Origin: Amphibacillus xylanus NBRC 15112
GTDB lineage: Bacteria; Bacillota; Bacilli; Bacillales; Amphibacillaceae
Length of the DNA: 64,000 nucleotides
Reading direction: 5' to 3'
Assembly: GCF_000307165.1 (NCBI RefSeq)
Contig: NC_018704.1
Location: forward strand, 2,480,001 to 2,544,000
How positions within the stretch are numbered: position 1 is the first letter of the stretch; every line of letters starts with the position of its first letter. Positions 45,721 through 56,045 of the stretch are shown piece by piece. The position numbers and the translations under genes were made by a program. The notes below the pieces were generated by a model. The model worked only from the letters and a program-made list of their open reading frames with translations, did not search any database and had not been told where the DNA came from.

Positions 45721-47088
45721 GTGAAAAAGCGGATATTGGCAATTTTATTAGTACTTATTTTTGCACTTGTAGCTTGTGGAGATAAAGATACTGCTTCTCC
45801 AAATGACGTTGAGGGTGACGACACCGACAATACTGAAGAGACGACTGATGAGGTTGAAGAAGAAGAGCCCACAGTTGACTATGAACAAACACCAGAAATG
45901 GATTTTGACCTAGGTGGCAGAACACTCAAGCTTGTATCATGGTACGATGAGCAAGTAGGTGAAGGTAGCCCAGACAGTATTGCTATTTCTGAGAATATGG
46001 AAGCACTAAAAGAAAAGCATAACTTCGATATTGAATACGTTGTAGTTGATTACGGTGAGTATCAAGAGAGAGTTACTGCATCATTAATTGCTGGTGAACC
46101 TTTAGGTGATATTATTAGACTTCCGAGACCATGGATGATTCCTACACTAACTAGACAAGGATTATTCCATCCAGTAGATGAGTACGTTATTAATGAAAAC
46201 TCATTTGTTCTTCAATACACTGAACAACATTCTGAGTTTGACGGTAGAGGTTATGGATTCCGTGTCGGTATCGCAGGAGCTGCTGGTGGTGTATTCTATA
46301 ACCGAACACTTATGAATGAGTTAAACTTAGATCCATTACAGGCTTATGTTGATAATGGTGAGTGGAATTGGGAAACGTTTAAAGCAGTTGCTGAATCAGC
46401 AAATCAAGACACTAACAATGATGGTACTATCGACACGTGGGGACTTGCAACATCAAGCATTCTCGTCCAAGCACTTGCAGCTAACGAAGCAGCAATTGTA
46501 CGTAACGGAAAACAAAACTTAGAAGATCCAGCTACTATTGAAGTTATGGAGTTTATTTCTGAGCTTGGTGATGGTATTGCTCGTCCAACTGAAGGTGGAG
46601 ACTGGACTGAACCTAAACAGTTCTTCTTACAAGGTAATACTCTAATGTATGTAGGTCAGGACTATGAGATGGCTGACTTTATTGATGGACTACCAGACCA
46701 TGATATTGGATTCCTTCCTTTCCCTATGGGGCCAAGTGCATCAAGTTACCAAACACATATTACAATTCCTAACTACTACACAATTCCAAGTGCTGTAGAG
46801 GATCCAGATAAGATTGTTTATCTGTGGGAGAAGATGTATGACATTGAATCAATTTATGACTATCCAGAACAAGCTAACTTCGAAACACACTTCAATAATG
46901 AAGATGATATTAACAACGCTAGATTAGCTGTTCAAAGTTTCCAAGTTATTGAGCAAATTGACTATTACCCATCAATGCCTTATTACGAATTTAGTGGTGA
47001 GTTAAGTGATGGCGTTAATATTTCAACACTCATTGAATCATATGGTCCTTCATTCCAAGCAGCCATTGACGAGGTTTGGGGAGAATAA
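45721..47088 (+). CDS. Extracellular sugar-binding lipoprotein of an ABC importer
   Basis: 455 residues starting at GTG 45721 with GGGGGT upstream. A lipoprotein signal (ILAILLVLIFALVACGDKD) with the lipid Cys at 19 is followed by an acidic linker (DDTDNTEETTDEVEEEE). The mature part is a family-1 solute-binding fold with calcium-loop-like DTNNDGTIDTWGLA. It probably captures a xylan- or arabinan-derived oligosaccharide at the cell surface. No permease or ATPase gene follows; a terminator comes directly after. Confidence 0.88.
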   Translation: MKKRILAILLVLIFALVACGDKDTASPNDVEGDDTDNTEETTDEVEEEEPTVDYEQTPEMDFDLGGRTLKLVSWYDEQVGEGSPDSIAISENMEALKEKHNFDIEYVVVDYGEYQERVTASLIAGEPLGDIIRLPRPWMIPTLTRQGLFHPVDEYVINENSFVLQYTEQHSEFDGRGYGFRVGIAGAAGGVFYNRTLMNELNLDPLQAYVDNGEWNWETFKAVAESANQDTNNDGTIDTWGLATSSILVQALAANEAAIVRNGKQNLEDPATIEVMEFISELGDGIARPTEGGDWTEPKQFFLQGNTLMYVGQDYEMADFIDGLPDHDIGFLPFPMGPSASSYQTHITIPNYYTIPSAVEDPDKIVYLWEKMYDIESIYDYPEQANFETHFNNEDDINNARLAVQSFQVIEQIDYYPSMPYYEFSGELSDGVNISTLIESYGPSFQAAIDEVWGE

Positions 47089-47112
47089 TAAATAATTCAA
47101 AAGCTAATCATA

Positions 47113-47146
47113 AAGCAGTATCCTATGTTTAAGTAGGATACTGCTT
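47113..47146 (+). terminator. Terminator of the lipoprotein gene
   Basis: AAGCAGTATCCTA / TAGGATACTGCTT followed by AAATTTTTTT. Confidence 0.9.
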
Positions 47147-47154
47147 AAATTTTT

Positions 47155-47357
47155 TTATCCACTTTCTTATCCACAGAACTCATTATATTGCTTTATCCAC
47201 TGATACTACACAGGTTAACCACAACTTTTCCACACTTTGTTGAAAATTTATTTTTTTCAGTTAGACATTTTGTGTGGGAATACCCGTTCTGTACTATATA
47301 TTGAAAGTTACACACAACGTTATGCACAGTCTGTGGATAACGTTTGGTTTATCCCCA
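47155..47357. promoter_or_regulatory. DnaA-box cluster
   Basis: Two perfect boxes: TTATCCACA at 47167-47175 and TGTGGATAA at 47332-47340. One-mismatch boxes lie at 47155 (TTATCCACT), 47193 (TTATCCACT), 47215 (TTAACCACA), 47226 (TTTTCCACA), 47320 (TTATGCACA) and 47349 (TTATCCCCA). Eight boxes in about 200 bp is far above chance. There is no gene in 47147-47525. It is near the origin block but not next to dnaA, so it is more likely a regulatory DnaA cluster than the origin itself. Confidence 0.8.
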
Positions 47358-47525
47358 AAACCTACCCTGTCTAGCTCCTTTTAGCCTTATATCCAACTGA
47401 TTAGACTTGTATTTAATACATTTTAATCCCTGTGGACATCATATATATAAATATTTTTTAACAAATTAAAAGTGTTAGCATAACACTAACACTTTTAATT
47501 AGGAACTATATATGGTATTTAAATT

Positions 47526-48797
47526 TTACTGTTTTGTTAATTCAACTATGACCTGTTCTGCTTGACCCATTCGGTAAAAGTCGACCACCATCGTATCACC
47601 CGGTTGTTTCTTTTGATATAAAAACTTCCTTAGATCAACGATCGTATGGACGGGTTCCCCGTCTAATTCAACAATGACGTCATAAGGTTGTAATCCTGCA
47701 TAGTCTGCGGGAGTAAAGGGTTCAACTGATTGAATGTAAATACCACCCATCACGTGATCAGGTAATTGTAAGCTTCTTTTCCACTCTGTTTTAGGAACGT
47801 CAATTAGTGAATATGCCTCAACACCTAAAAATGCGCGTGTCACTTGCCCTGTTTGCTCTAATTCTTGAATAACAGGTAGGGCTTCATTAATGGGTATCGC
47901 AAAGCCAATTCCTTCAACCGCTTCCTGATTAATTTTCATTGAATTAATTCCGATTAACTGTCCTTGCATGTTAATCAGCGCACCACCACTGTTACCTGGG
48001 TTGATAGCAGCATCCGTTTGAATAACATCTGCTTGCCAATCTGCTAATCCATCACCACTAAAGTCTTGAGGTATTGAACGTTGTGTGCCACTAATAATCC
48101 CTTGTGTGACAGAGCCTGACAATCCTAAACCTAATGGATTACCAATTGCAATCACTGGTTCTCCAACTTTCGTTAGCTCAGAATTTCCCAACTCAATGAC
48201 TACATCAATATGTGTTCCATCAACCTCTAGTACAGCTAAATCAGTGTATAAATCACTACCTTTAAGCTCAGCAATTAAGCGTGTATCGTCTTCTAAAATA
48301 ATCTCAATTTGATCTGCACCTTCAATAACATGATGGTTCGTCACAATATAGGCTCGATCAGCTTCTTTTCTATAAATAACGCCTGATCCCGTCCCACCAT
48401 CATAACTTGCCTGATCCCAAAAGTTAAATGATTTCGTTTGGAGATTCTCAACCCCAACTACAGCTGGCGTTACACGTTCAACAATCGAGGTTACTTGTGT
48501 AGCAATATCAACACTTACAGGTCTAATTGGATCTAATTTATAAGTGGACTCTTCTTGTGTAGTATGCATCATCTGTCCAACAATATTTCCTTGTTCGGAT
48601 ACGACATAAAATTGATACGGTAACAAGTCCAATTCTATTAGTTTAGGTAAAGCTACAGCAAACAAAAATGCACCTAAAACTACTCCTATAACTAAGGAGA
48701 GGAATAGATTTATTGTATTTCGTCGATAACGTTTATTTCGGCTTCTATTCGTACCATCATCAAAATATACGATCCTGATCAACCCCTTTACTACCAA
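47526..48797 (-). CDS. htrC: HtrA-type membrane serine protease with PDZ domain (YycK)
   Basis: 423 residues. One N-terminal membrane anchor (residues 29-50), then a trypsin-like domain with His in TNHHVIEG near 154, Asp in YTDLAVLEV near 185 and Ser in NPGNSGGAL near 269, and a C-terminal PDZ domain. It degrades or refolds misfolded proteins at the outer face of the membrane. The TTG start at 48797 has only a distant GAGGT; a later start is possible. It is the last gene of the walRK cluster, 30 nt after walJ. Confidence 0.92.
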   Translation of the reverse strand: MVVKGLIRIVYFDDGTNRSRNKRYRRNTINLFLSLVIGVVLGAFLFAVALPKLIELDLLPYQFYVVSEQGNIVGQMMHTTQEESTYKLDPIRPVSVDIATQVTSIVERVTPAVVGVENLQTKSFNFWDQASYDGGTGSGVIYRKEADRAYIVTNHHVIEGADQIEIILEDDTRLIAELKGSDLYTDLAVLEVDGTHIDVVIELGNSELTKVGEPVIAIGNPLGLGLSGSVTQGIISGTQRSIPQDFSGDGLADWQADVIQTDAAINPGNSGGALINMQGQLIGINSMKINQEAVEGIGFAIPINEALPVIQELEQTGQVTRAFLGVEAYSLIDVPKTEWKRSLQLPDHVMGGIYIQSVEPFTPADYAGLQPYDVIVELDGEPVHTIVDLRKFLYQKKQPGDTMVVDFYRMGQAEQVIVELTKQ

Positions 48798-48827
48798 TGT
48801 GACTAGTTTACCTCAAAAAGTTGAAGT

Positions 48828-49625
48828 TTAAACCACTTGATAAAGAGGCGTAGGCACTAGAGGATCTGTATCATGAATTGTAACTGTATCACCAATTGGA
48901 AAATCAGCTTGCTTTAGGTGATTTTCTACTGACATTCGTGCAAGTTCCTTCATATTGTTATCTTTACTTAAATGAGCCAGATAAATTCGTTTTGTTTGGT
49001 CACCAATTATATCTTCTAATGCAAGCGCGCAGTCATCATTTGATACGTGACCATAGTCACCCAAAATACGACGCTTAACGTTCCAAGGGTATCGGCCCAT
49101 TTGAAGCATTGAAACATCATGATTAGCTTCAAATATTAATGCATCAGCATTTTCCACTGTTTTCTTAATTCGTTCGGAAACATAGCCTAGATCCGTTACA
49201 ATTGCAACTTTCTTTCCTTGGTGGTGAAATGCATAAAACATCGGCTCAGCTGCATCATGTGATACACCAAAAGATTCTACATCAATATCACCAAATGTTT
49301 TAACTTGTTCCATCTCAAAAATAAATTTTTGATCAAGTGAGATTTTACCAATGGAGTGCTCCATTGCCTTCCATGTTTTTTCGTTTGCATAAATCGGCAA
49401 ATTATATTTTCTTGCGATAATGCCGAGCCCTTTAATGTGGTCACTATGCTCATGAGTAACTAAAATCCTTGATAGTTCTTTGGGATTTAAACCCGATTCT
49501 TCAAACAATCGATCGATCTGCTTTCCGCTAAGCCCAGCATCGACTAAAATTTTCTCTTTATCTGTCCCTATATAAAATGCATTGCCTGAACTTCCTGAGG
49601 CAAGCACTGAAAATTGAAACGTCAT
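48828..49625 (-). CDS. walJ: WalJ (YycJ), metallo-beta-lactamase-fold hydrolase
   Basis: 265 residues of the conserved YycJ/WalJ family. The zinc-binding motif [13 protein letters not shown] is complete, with further ligands HDAAEP and [12 protein letters not shown], and the start is [16 protein letters not shown]. Linked in Firmicutes to coordination of DNA replication and cell division through WalRK; DNA 5'-3' exonuclease activity has been reported for the family. Its ATG overlaps yycI by 4 nt. Confidence 0.95.
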   Translation of the reverse strand: MTFQFSVLASGSSGNAFYIGTDKEKILVDAGLSGKQIDRLFEESGLNPKELSRILVTHEHSDHIKGLGIIARKYNLPIYANEKTWKAMEHSIGKISLDQKFIFEMEQVKTFGDIDVESFGVSHDAAEPMFYAFHHQGKKVAIVTDLGYVSERIKKTVENADALIFEANHDVSMLQMGRYPWNVKRRILGDYGHVSNDDCALALEDIIGDQTKRIYLAHLSKDNNMKELARMSVENHLKQADFPIGDTVTIHDTDPLVPTPLYQVV

Positions 49626-50557
49626 TCTTTATCCACCTCAACTATATTTTGATGAACACCTAATAATGTTTGTGTAATTTTTGAAAGTAAATCTTCTCTT
49701 TCTTCCTCTAAGTGATAAAATTTCAGGTTATCATCGTGTTCTGATTCAAGTAAGTCTACTAAACTGATGATATTTTCTAAAAAAAACTGATCATTTTGTG
49801 GATAATTATGACCTTCAATCGCATTAACAAAATGATGTTGACTATTATTTACTTGAATATTCCAAGTTGGATTGAGTAATTGCTCACCATTAGGTAGTGA
49901 AACTAAATTATGATATCCCAAAGAAGCATTTGTGATTGTATCACCTGTTCTTAAAGCGTTTAAGTGATGATATAGTCGGTAAACAGCATCATATTGTTTA
50001 ATCAATGATCTCTCTTCATCCGCACCACCAACAACCCTTAATTGTGTCTGTTCATATTGTGTAATATGCCCTTCAGAATTTAGATGAATCAACAGAATAG
50101 CATTAGAATTATAGAATACAGGGTGTTCGATACTTTGAAAATAGACCAGTACTCTAGCTTGTTCAACTTCATCCCAATAAGTATAGCGATCGCCGTTTAA
50201 AATAATATCACTTAGTTGATTATCCTCATCAAGAAAATCAAAAGCAACTGGCTCATCAAAACGAGAAAACAAATAAAAATCATCGATCACTACAATTTGT
50301 TGATTAGGTAATTGTTCAAGTTCTTTTTGGGCATATAAATTATAATTATAATTTTGCGTATGAATTAGTGGCGCTGTGTAATTCTCATCTGAAAGGTTAT
50401 CTAAGCCACTAATGTTGAATTCCAATTGTTCTTCACGGGATGTAATGGGTATAGTAGCCATGTCCTCTTCTTGCCGATCAATCAGCTGTTTCACTAAAAA
50501 TATGTTTAGAATTAAAAAACAAACAATAAATAAATTTTTAATTTGGCCCCATTGCAT
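49622..50557 (-). CDS. yycI: YycI, WalK-inhibiting membrane protein
   Basis: 311 residues with one N-terminal transmembrane helix ([20 protein letters not shown]) and an extracytoplasmic domain. YycH and YycI form a membrane complex that restrains the WalK kinase in B. subtilis; in staphylococci they can activate it. The gene overlaps both neighbours by a few bases, typical of the walRK operon. The sequence is divergent as usual for this family; identity rests on order, topology and size. Confidence 0.93.
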   Translation of the reverse strand: MQWGQIKNLFIVCFLILNIFLVKQLIDRQEEDMATIPITSREEQLEFNISGLDNLSDENYTAPLIHTQNYNYNLYAQKELEQLPNQQIVVIDDFYLFSRFDEPVAFDFLDEDNQLSDIILNGDRYTYWDEVEQARVLVYFQSIEHPVFYNSNAILLIHLNSEGHITQYEQTQLRVVGGADEERSLIKQYDAVYRLYHHLNALRTGDTITNASLGYHNLVSLPNGEQLLNPTWNIQVNNSQHHFVNAIEGHNYPQNDQFFLENIISLVDLLESEHDDNLKFYHLEEEREDLLSKITQTLLGVHQNIVEVDKE

Positions 50558-51887
50558 TTGAATCCCCTCCTATACCTTCCGGCAGAATTACTAACGGACT
50601 CCAGCCATTAATCCCCTTAACATACCAGGTCGGAATCAATTCATACACTTGGCCTTGACCACCTATTTGCTCTCTAACACGATAACCAACAGTTACATCA
50701 TAGATTGCTGATCTCCGGTAACTATCACCACTCAATATTTGGATAACTTCATTAGCACTAATTAAATTTGTCATCTCCCTAGCAACACCACGCTGTTCCA
50801 CTAAAGTAATTAATGGGTGACGATATTGATAAACAACATGATTATGCCAAGCAACCGAAATAGTCGATAACGGTGATTCTGAGAAAATTGGAATCCCATT
50901 ATAAGATAGTGAAAAATCTACACGATTCGTCTGTGGTGTCATCTCTAATCGAGAAATAAAGTAACTAAATGGTTCCTCATACGTGTAACCCTTATGTGTA
51001 TTGATAAAATCATTTACTTCATTTAGCAACTCATAATACGTTAGATCTTCATCCGAAATTCTTTGTTGATTTGTTTGATTGGTAAATGTTATATAATTTG
51101 ATTTATGTGATAGCTCTCTAGTGCCATCAATAAAAATTGTATCTCCTGTTGAAGTTCTTGAACTTCGAACAATTGATGGGGTACTAAAGAGGAAATTCTT
51201 AAACGGATCGATTGGGATATCTCGATAAGAAAAAAGTAAAACTTTAACATCTAAATAATTCGGCAAATACATATTTGTCCCACGACTACTTTCATGGACT
51301 TCATATGTTATTGACGGCTCAGTAGAAAATACTCGCTCAATCCGCTCTACTCCTTCCGCATATTCCTGTAAACTAGCCCCAATTACCCGATCTTCTAGAT
51401 CATTCCTAAAAATGAGATGAAATCCTTCATGATTTAAAATAATTTCGATTCGATTAAAAATACCTTCTGGAATATCTGTTGATTGATCAACTGAAAATAA
51501 ATCATAAATTGTTTCAGATGGTAGTTCTGTCGCAAATACGATTTCTAATCGATCATTATTTTCTTCCCACCACTCCTCATCTAAATTAAAACTCGTAAAA
51601 TTATATAATGAATATTCACGGATTCGCTCAAATAAATGAACTTCTGCTAATTTTCTTGCTAAACCGATTGGTTTTTCCTCGCTTTGCTTATGCATAATTA
51701 GATAGATGGGCTTTAAAATTTCTGAGCGTGATAAACGATAACCTGATTCAATCTCTGGATCAACTAAATTCTCATCATTACCAGACATCTCAAAGTTCGG
51801 CTGGTGGTTCCAAATTGCTAATGTTAAAAACATACTTGAAAACACAAGTAATACGAGTAGGATTGTTTTTAATTGTTCCCGCTTCAT
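50538..51887 (-). CDS. yycH: YycH, WalK-regulating membrane protein
   Basis: 449 residues, a single N-terminal membrane span (TILLVLLVFSSMFLTLAIW) and a large extracytoplasmic region with YycH features (SYRDIPIDPFKNFLFSTPSI, SGDSYRRSAIYDVTVGYR, ELIPTWYVKG). It acts with YycI on WalK. Two nucleotides separate it from walK and it overlaps yycI by 20 nt. Confidence 0.94.
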   Translation of the reverse strand: MKREQLKTILLVLLVFSSMFLTLAIWNHQPNFEMSGNDENLVDPEIESGYRLSRSEILKPIYLIMHKQSEEKPIGLARKLAEVHLFERIREYSLYNFTSFNLDEEWWEENNDRLEIVFATELPSETIYDLFSVDQSTDIPEGIFNRIEIILNHEGFHLIFRNDLEDRVIGASLQEYAEGVERIERVFSTEPSITYEVHESSRGTNMYLPNYLDVKVLLFSYRDIPIDPFKNFLFSTPSIVRSSRTSTGDTIFIDGTRELSHKSNYITFTNQTNQQRISDEDLTYYELLNEVNDFINTHKGYTYEEPFSYFISRLEMTPQTNRVDFSLSYNGIPIFSESPLSTISVAWHNHVVYQYRHPLITLVEQRGVAREMTNLISANEVIQILSGDSYRRSAIYDVTVGYRVREQIGGQGQVYELIPTWYVKGINGWSPLVILPEGIGGDSNAMGPN

Positions 51888-51889
51888 CG

Positions 51890-53713
51890 TTAATCACCCT
51901 GCTTTCGTGCAATTAAAGGTAATGAGAAGAATACTCTCGTTCCTTGCCCCTCAATACTCTCTGCCCATATTTGACCTTGATGATTGACAATAATTTCTTT
52001 AGCAATTGCTAAGCCTAGGCCTGTACCTCCACGTTCTCTAGAACGAGCAGCATCAGCACGATAAAAACGATCAAATATTTTGTCCAATTTACTTGGTGAG
52101 ATACCAGGGCCATTATCGGCAATCATTACCTTTATGCGATTTCGCTCTTTCGTTAATTTAAACCGAACAGCCTCATCTTGTGGTGAATATTTTAGTGCGT
52201 TTGACATAATGTTATCAACGACTTGAATAATTTGATCTTTATCCATCCATAAGAAAATACTTTCACGAGGGATACTCCGTTCAATTTTAATTCGTTCATC
52301 TTTATTCATTTCAAATCGATCAAGTACATGGTGGAAAAACGGTACAACGTTCACTCGTTCTTTTACCATTTCGTGACCTTTATTGTCCATTTTGGATAAT
52401 TGTAATAAGTCATTAACAAGACGAATCATTCGTTCAGTCTCATTTTGAGTCACTTCTAAAAATTGTGGCGCGATCTCTTTATTCGTCCATGCTCCATCAA
52501 TAAGAGCCTCTAAATAGCTACGCATTGTCGTTAATGGCGTACGTAGTTCATGAGATACATTGGATACAAACTCTCGACGTTCCCTTTCAACCTTTTCCTG
52601 TTCAGTAACGTCACTAATCACAGTAATATATCCTGAAAATCGGCCATACTCATCTTCTACTACAGTAAAATTAGCCTTTAATAATAAGAAGTGATTATCA
52701 TCACTAAAATCAATTGTAATTGAACTCGAATCTTGCATTTCAACTAATTGAATCATATCTTCACTTAAATTAAGCACATCGAAAATAAGCTTATTCTGTA
52801 CTTGTTCAAAGGTTTGACCGATTAAAATCTCTGCCGGATCATTCATTAAAATGATTTGCCCTGCTTCATTAGTAGAAATTACACCATCGGACATATTTGA
52901 TAAGACCGAACTTAGCTTTCTTCGCTCTTCCTCAGTTGTATGATTAGCAATCTTAATATTTTCTTTCATTTCATTAAATGTATTAGCTAACTGACCAATC
53001 TCATCAACACCATATACATTTACTTCTTGTGAGAAATCACCGCTTGCTAAAATCTGCGCCTGTTCACGCATTTCAGTAATCGGTTTTGTAATTGATCGAG
53101 CAACTAAGACACCAACAATAGCTGATATACCAACTGCAATTAAGGTACCATTAAGGAAAATCGTATTAATACTAGCAAGTTGCTCATAAATACTTTCCAT
53201 TGACGCCTCTAAATAAATAGCACCAATTGGCTCATCATCATTGTTTGATAATGGGTGAATCTTAACAAGTCGCCTTTCACCAGTAACAGCATCTCTTTGA
53301 ATCGATCGTGATTTGGTTCCTGATATTATCGATGGTCTTACACTACTTTCACCAGTAACAATCTTGCCAATGTCTTCTTGATTATTTGTACCAATAATAC
53401 GGAATTGACGATCTACAATTTGTAGCTTCGAGTATGCATCACTTTGGCCATATAGTGCAATGATATTTGCAATATCATACTCTAGCGAGCGCTCTAAATT
53501 ACCCTCTGATCTATCTGCTAATATCGCATCTCTAATGTTATAACTCAAAACTTCCAATCGTTCATCAATAGATTCTTCAAAATTCTGCTTAAGCTCTTTC
53601 TCTAATCCTTGAGAAAAATAGGCACCAATAACTTGGATCGCTAATAATAGAAGTAAGATCATAATAATGATGATCTTCCATTGAATCGATTGAAATAGTC
53701 CTACTTTTTTCAT
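51890..53713 (-). CDS. walK: WalK sensor histidine kinase
   Basis: 607 residues: transmembrane span 1 near 14-32, an extracytoplasmic PDC-like domain to about 180, span 2 near 184-203, HAMP (SITKPITEMREQAQIL), PAS with DGVISTNEAGQIILMND, dimerisation box VSNVSHELRTPLTT and ATPase boxes DNGPGISPSKLD and GTGLGLAIAKEI. It phosphorylates WalR to set wall autolysin levels and is essential in most Firmicutes. Four nt follow walR. All catalytic boxes are intact. Confidence 0.97.
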   Translation of the reverse strand: MKKVGLFQSIQWKIIIIMILLLLLAIQVIGAYFSQGLEKELKQNFEESIDERLEVLSYNIRDAILADRSEGNLERSLEYDIANIIALYGQSDAYSKLQIVDRQFRIIGTNNQEDIGKIVTGESSVRPSIISGTKSRSIQRDAVTGERRLVKIHPLSNNDDEPIGAIYLEASMESIYEQLASINTIFLNGTLIAVGISAIVGVLVARSITKPITEMREQAQILASGDFSQEVNVYGVDEIGQLANTFNEMKENIKIANHTTEEERRKLSSVLSNMSDGVISTNEAGQIILMNDPAEILIGQTFEQVQNKLIFDVLNLSEDMIQLVEMQDSSSITIDFSDDNHFLLLKANFTVVEDEYGRFSGYITVISDVTEQEKVERERREFVSNVSHELRTPLTTMRSYLEALIDGAWTNKEIAPQFLEVTQNETERMIRLVNDLLQLSKMDNKGHEMVKERVNVVPFFHHVLDRFEMNKDERIKIERSIPRESIFLWMDKDQIIQVVDNIMSNALKYSPQDEAVRFKLTKERNRIKVMIADNGPGISPSKLDKIFDRFYRADAARSRERGGTGLGLAIAKEIIVNHQGQIWAESIEGQGTRVFFSLPLIARKQGD

Positions 53714-53717
53714 GTGC

Positions 53718-54419
53718 TTACTCCTGTTCAGGATTTCGTAAATAGTAACCTACACCTCGGCGGGTAATGATCCAAACTGGATTACTTGGGTTATCCTCTA
53801 TTTTTTCGCGAAGTCTTCTGACCGTCACATCAACTGTTCTCACATCACCATAATAGTCATAGCCCCAAACAGTTTCTAATAGGTGCTCACGTGTCATGAC
53901 TTGCCCAATATGTCTCGCTAAGTAATGAAGCAATTCAAACTCACGATGAGTCAAATCCACCTGCTTGCCTCCCTTAGTCACCGCATAAGCATCTGGATGA
54001 ATAATTAATGTCCCTACTTGAATATCTTTTGTTACACTTGTCTGATCATATGGTTGTTGCTGACGTCTTAAGTTAGCTTTAACTCTGGCAATTACTTCAC
54101 GATTACTAAATGGTTTTGTCACATAGTCATCAGCACCAAGCTCTAGACCTAAAACTTTATCAATTTCCGAGTCTTTAGCTGTTAGCATAATTATTGGCAT
54201 ATTGTGTGTCTTTCTTATTTCCCGACAAACTTCATTACCATCACGTTTTGGTAACATGATATCAAGTAATAATAAATCTGGGTTTTCTTTATGTGTTAAT
54301 TCAATCGCTTCATCACCATCATACGCACATATGACCTCATAACCTTCATTTTCTAAGTTGAATTTTAATATATCTGCTATTGGCTTTTCATCGTCTACCA
54401 CTAAAATTTTATGATTCAT
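53718..54419 (-). CDS. walR: WalR response regulator
   Basis: 233 residues from the ATG at 54419, with GGGAGG about 10 nt upstream. The frame extends to 54527, but that extension has no ribosome site and lies before the conserved [17 protein letters not shown] start. Receiver with phospho-Asp in [13 protein letters not shown] and Lys in [10 protein letters not shown]; OmpR winged helix with [16 protein letters not shown] and [13 protein letters not shown]. It controls wall hydrolase and other cell-envelope genes. First gene of the walRKHIJ-htrC operon. Confidence 0.97.
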   Translation of the reverse strand: MNHKILVVDDEKPIADILKFNLENEGYEVICAYDGDEAIELTHKENPDLLLLDIMLPKRDGNEVCREIRKTHNMPIIMLTAKDSEIDKVLGLELGADDYVTKPFSNREVIARVKANLRRQQQPYDQTSVTKDIQVGTLIIHPDAYAVTKGGKQVDLTHREFELLHYLARHIGQVMTREHLLETVWGYDYYGDVRTVDVTVRRLREKIEDNPSNPVWIITRRGVGYYLRNPEQE

Positions 54420-54700
54420 GTCGATATTGCCTCCCGATAATATATTATCCTCTTGCCTTATTTTAACGCACTTTAAGCAAAATGTCTTATGCTGAAATAG
54501 ATTTTTGTATATTTTAACTTTTTTCATTTCAAATGGATGAAAAAAAACTCTGTTCTTTACTGGTTCAATGTCAAATAGTGTTGGTAGTTTTATAATTAGT
54601 CGAGAATAAATTTATATTAGTATTAATAAAGTTACAACTTGTTCACCGCAGGTGAAATACACTCGCTTTCTTACGTTTAGTCAAGTGTTTAAATCCCTTT

Positions 54701-54746
54701 TTTTAATTAATTCCCGGAGGGGTACCCCTCCGGGAATTAATTAAAA
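54701..54746. repeat. 46-bp perfect palindrome
   Basis: TTTTAATTAATTCCCGGAGG and its exact complement meet at a GGTACC centre (54723/54724). All 23 base pairs match, with A/T ends and a G/C core. It lies between the walR promoter side and the IS110 element. As RNA it would form a terminator-like hairpin in both directions. Confidence 0.95.
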
Positions 54747-54758
54747 TTTTGCACTTCG

Positions 54759-54798
54759 AATAGACCTTGTGTTTTTTGTCTTTTTTTCAAGGTCTATT
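54759..54798 (-). terminator. Terminator-like hairpin at the IS110 end
   Basis: AATAGACCTTG / CAAGGTCTATT with an 18-nt T-rich loop, 26 nt after the transposase stop. Confidence 0.65.
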
Positions 54799-54823
54799 GT
54801 GTTATAATTAAATCATAGTATGA

Positions 54824-56044
54824 TTATTGTTGGCTTGAAGCTTTCTCATAATCATACAATAGGTCGTTTTGAATAAGATGAAATGCGACTTTCAAGAATT
54901 TATTCATACAAGCGACTACTGCAACCTTATGATGCTTATTATAGGGTTGTTTTTTTAATTTATAATAATAATCAACTAAATGATTTATTTGTTTTCCTTT
55001 AGCAGAAAGCATTGAGACAATCATAAAATACAAAATACCACGCAGTCTACTATTACCGCGTTTATTTATACGATCTTTATACTCCATATTTCCAGACTGA
55101 TATCTTACGATATCTATACCGGCGTATGCATTTAGTTGTTTATTATTTTTAAAACGTGTTAAATCCCCTAGTTCAGCTATGATTCTACAGGCTAATTTAT
55201 CTTTTATTCCGGGAAATGACCGAAGGATCCTGTATTCTTTACGGTCTTTTGACATTTCTGTCATTCTTTGAATGATTTCATCTTGCTCTTCCTCCATCTC
55301 TAATATTTTCTTGGCATAATCCCTTACTAACTCACAAGAATAGTCTGTTTCATCAACTGCTGGAAATGAATCCTTTGCGATTTCAATCAATAAAATTGCT
55401 CTTTCCTCTAACTTTTTTAATGAATAGTTTTTCTTAGTGCATTTTTTAATACGATTTTTAATAACTGTTTTAGATCGTTTTAATATCAAGTTTGGGTGAG
55501 GGAATACTTGTACAAGATTATAATAAAGTTTTGATTTGTTAATAAAAGCCGTATCAAAGTCTGGGAAAGATAATTGTAATGATGCATGTAGTCGATTTTT
55601 GTACTGAATCCTCTCTTTCATAATCTCATCATAGCGACGTGACATTGTACGCATCTGTTCGTAATAAGAATCTTCGCGATAAGTTTGGAAATAATCGTTT
55701 TTAAAATGATTCTTAGCCAGTTGATGCGCATCACTTATATCTGTTTTGTTTCTTCTTAGAGATTGGGTGTTAAGGTGTGCTAATAAAGGATTTAAAGAAT
55801 AATAAACGAGATTATTCTCTCGTAAGAATCGTTCTAAAGCAGCCGAATATACTCCAGTCGCTTCAAAAACAAATTCTAAGGTATAATTATTCTTTTCACT
55901 TAGATCTTTAATGATTTTACTTAAATTAGAGAATCCCGTTTTTGAATGAATTAACCTCCCTTCAAATTCACAGTTACCTTGCTCGTTGTAAGCGGCCATG
56001 GTACTACTCTTTCGACTAACGTCGAAAGCAATAACGCATCTCAT
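54824..56044 (-). CDS. IS110-family DEDD recombinase
   Basis: 406 residues, AAGGAGG before the ATG. RuvC-like N-terminal domain with Asp in VIAFDVSRKS, Glu in FVFEATGVYSAAL and Asp residues in RRNKTDISDAHQLAK. The C-terminal Tnp_20 domain has SFPGIKDKLACRIIAELGDL and IVRYQSGNMEYK with the catalytic Ser. It is a complete, uninterrupted frame. Recent work shows that IS110 enzymes use an RNA from the element to choose target and donor DNA. Confidence 0.94.
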   Translation of the reverse strand: MRCVIAFDVSRKSSTMAAYNEQGNCEFEGRLIHSKTGFSNLSKIIKDLSEKNNYTLEFVFEATGVYSAALERFLRENNLVYYSLNPLLAHLNTQSLRRNKTDISDAHQLAKNHFKNDYFQTYREDSYYEQMRTMSRRYDEIMKERIQYKNRLHASLQLSFPDFDTAFINKSKLYYNLVQVFPHPNLILKRSKTVIKNRIKKCTKKNYSLKKLEERAILLIEIAKDSFPAVDETDYSCELVRDYAKKILEMEEEQDEIIQRMTEMSKDRKEYRILRSFPGIKDKLACRIIAELGDLTRFKNNKQLNAYAGIDIVRYQSGNMEYKDRINKRGNSRLRGILYFMIVSMLSAKGKQINHLVDYYYKLKKQPYNKHHKVAVVACMNKFLKVAFHLIQNDLLYDYEKASSQQ

Positions 56045-56045
56045 T

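Noticed and set aside
47155-47357. Treating the DnaA-box cluster as oriC
   Set aside because: dnaA/dnaN are not adjacent and no clear A/T-rich unwinding region with DnaA-trio structure was identified; a regulatory cluster is more likely.
53718-54527. Longer start for WalR at 54527
   Set aside because: The extra 36 residues precede the conserved receiver start and only the ATG at 54419 has a proper ribosome site.
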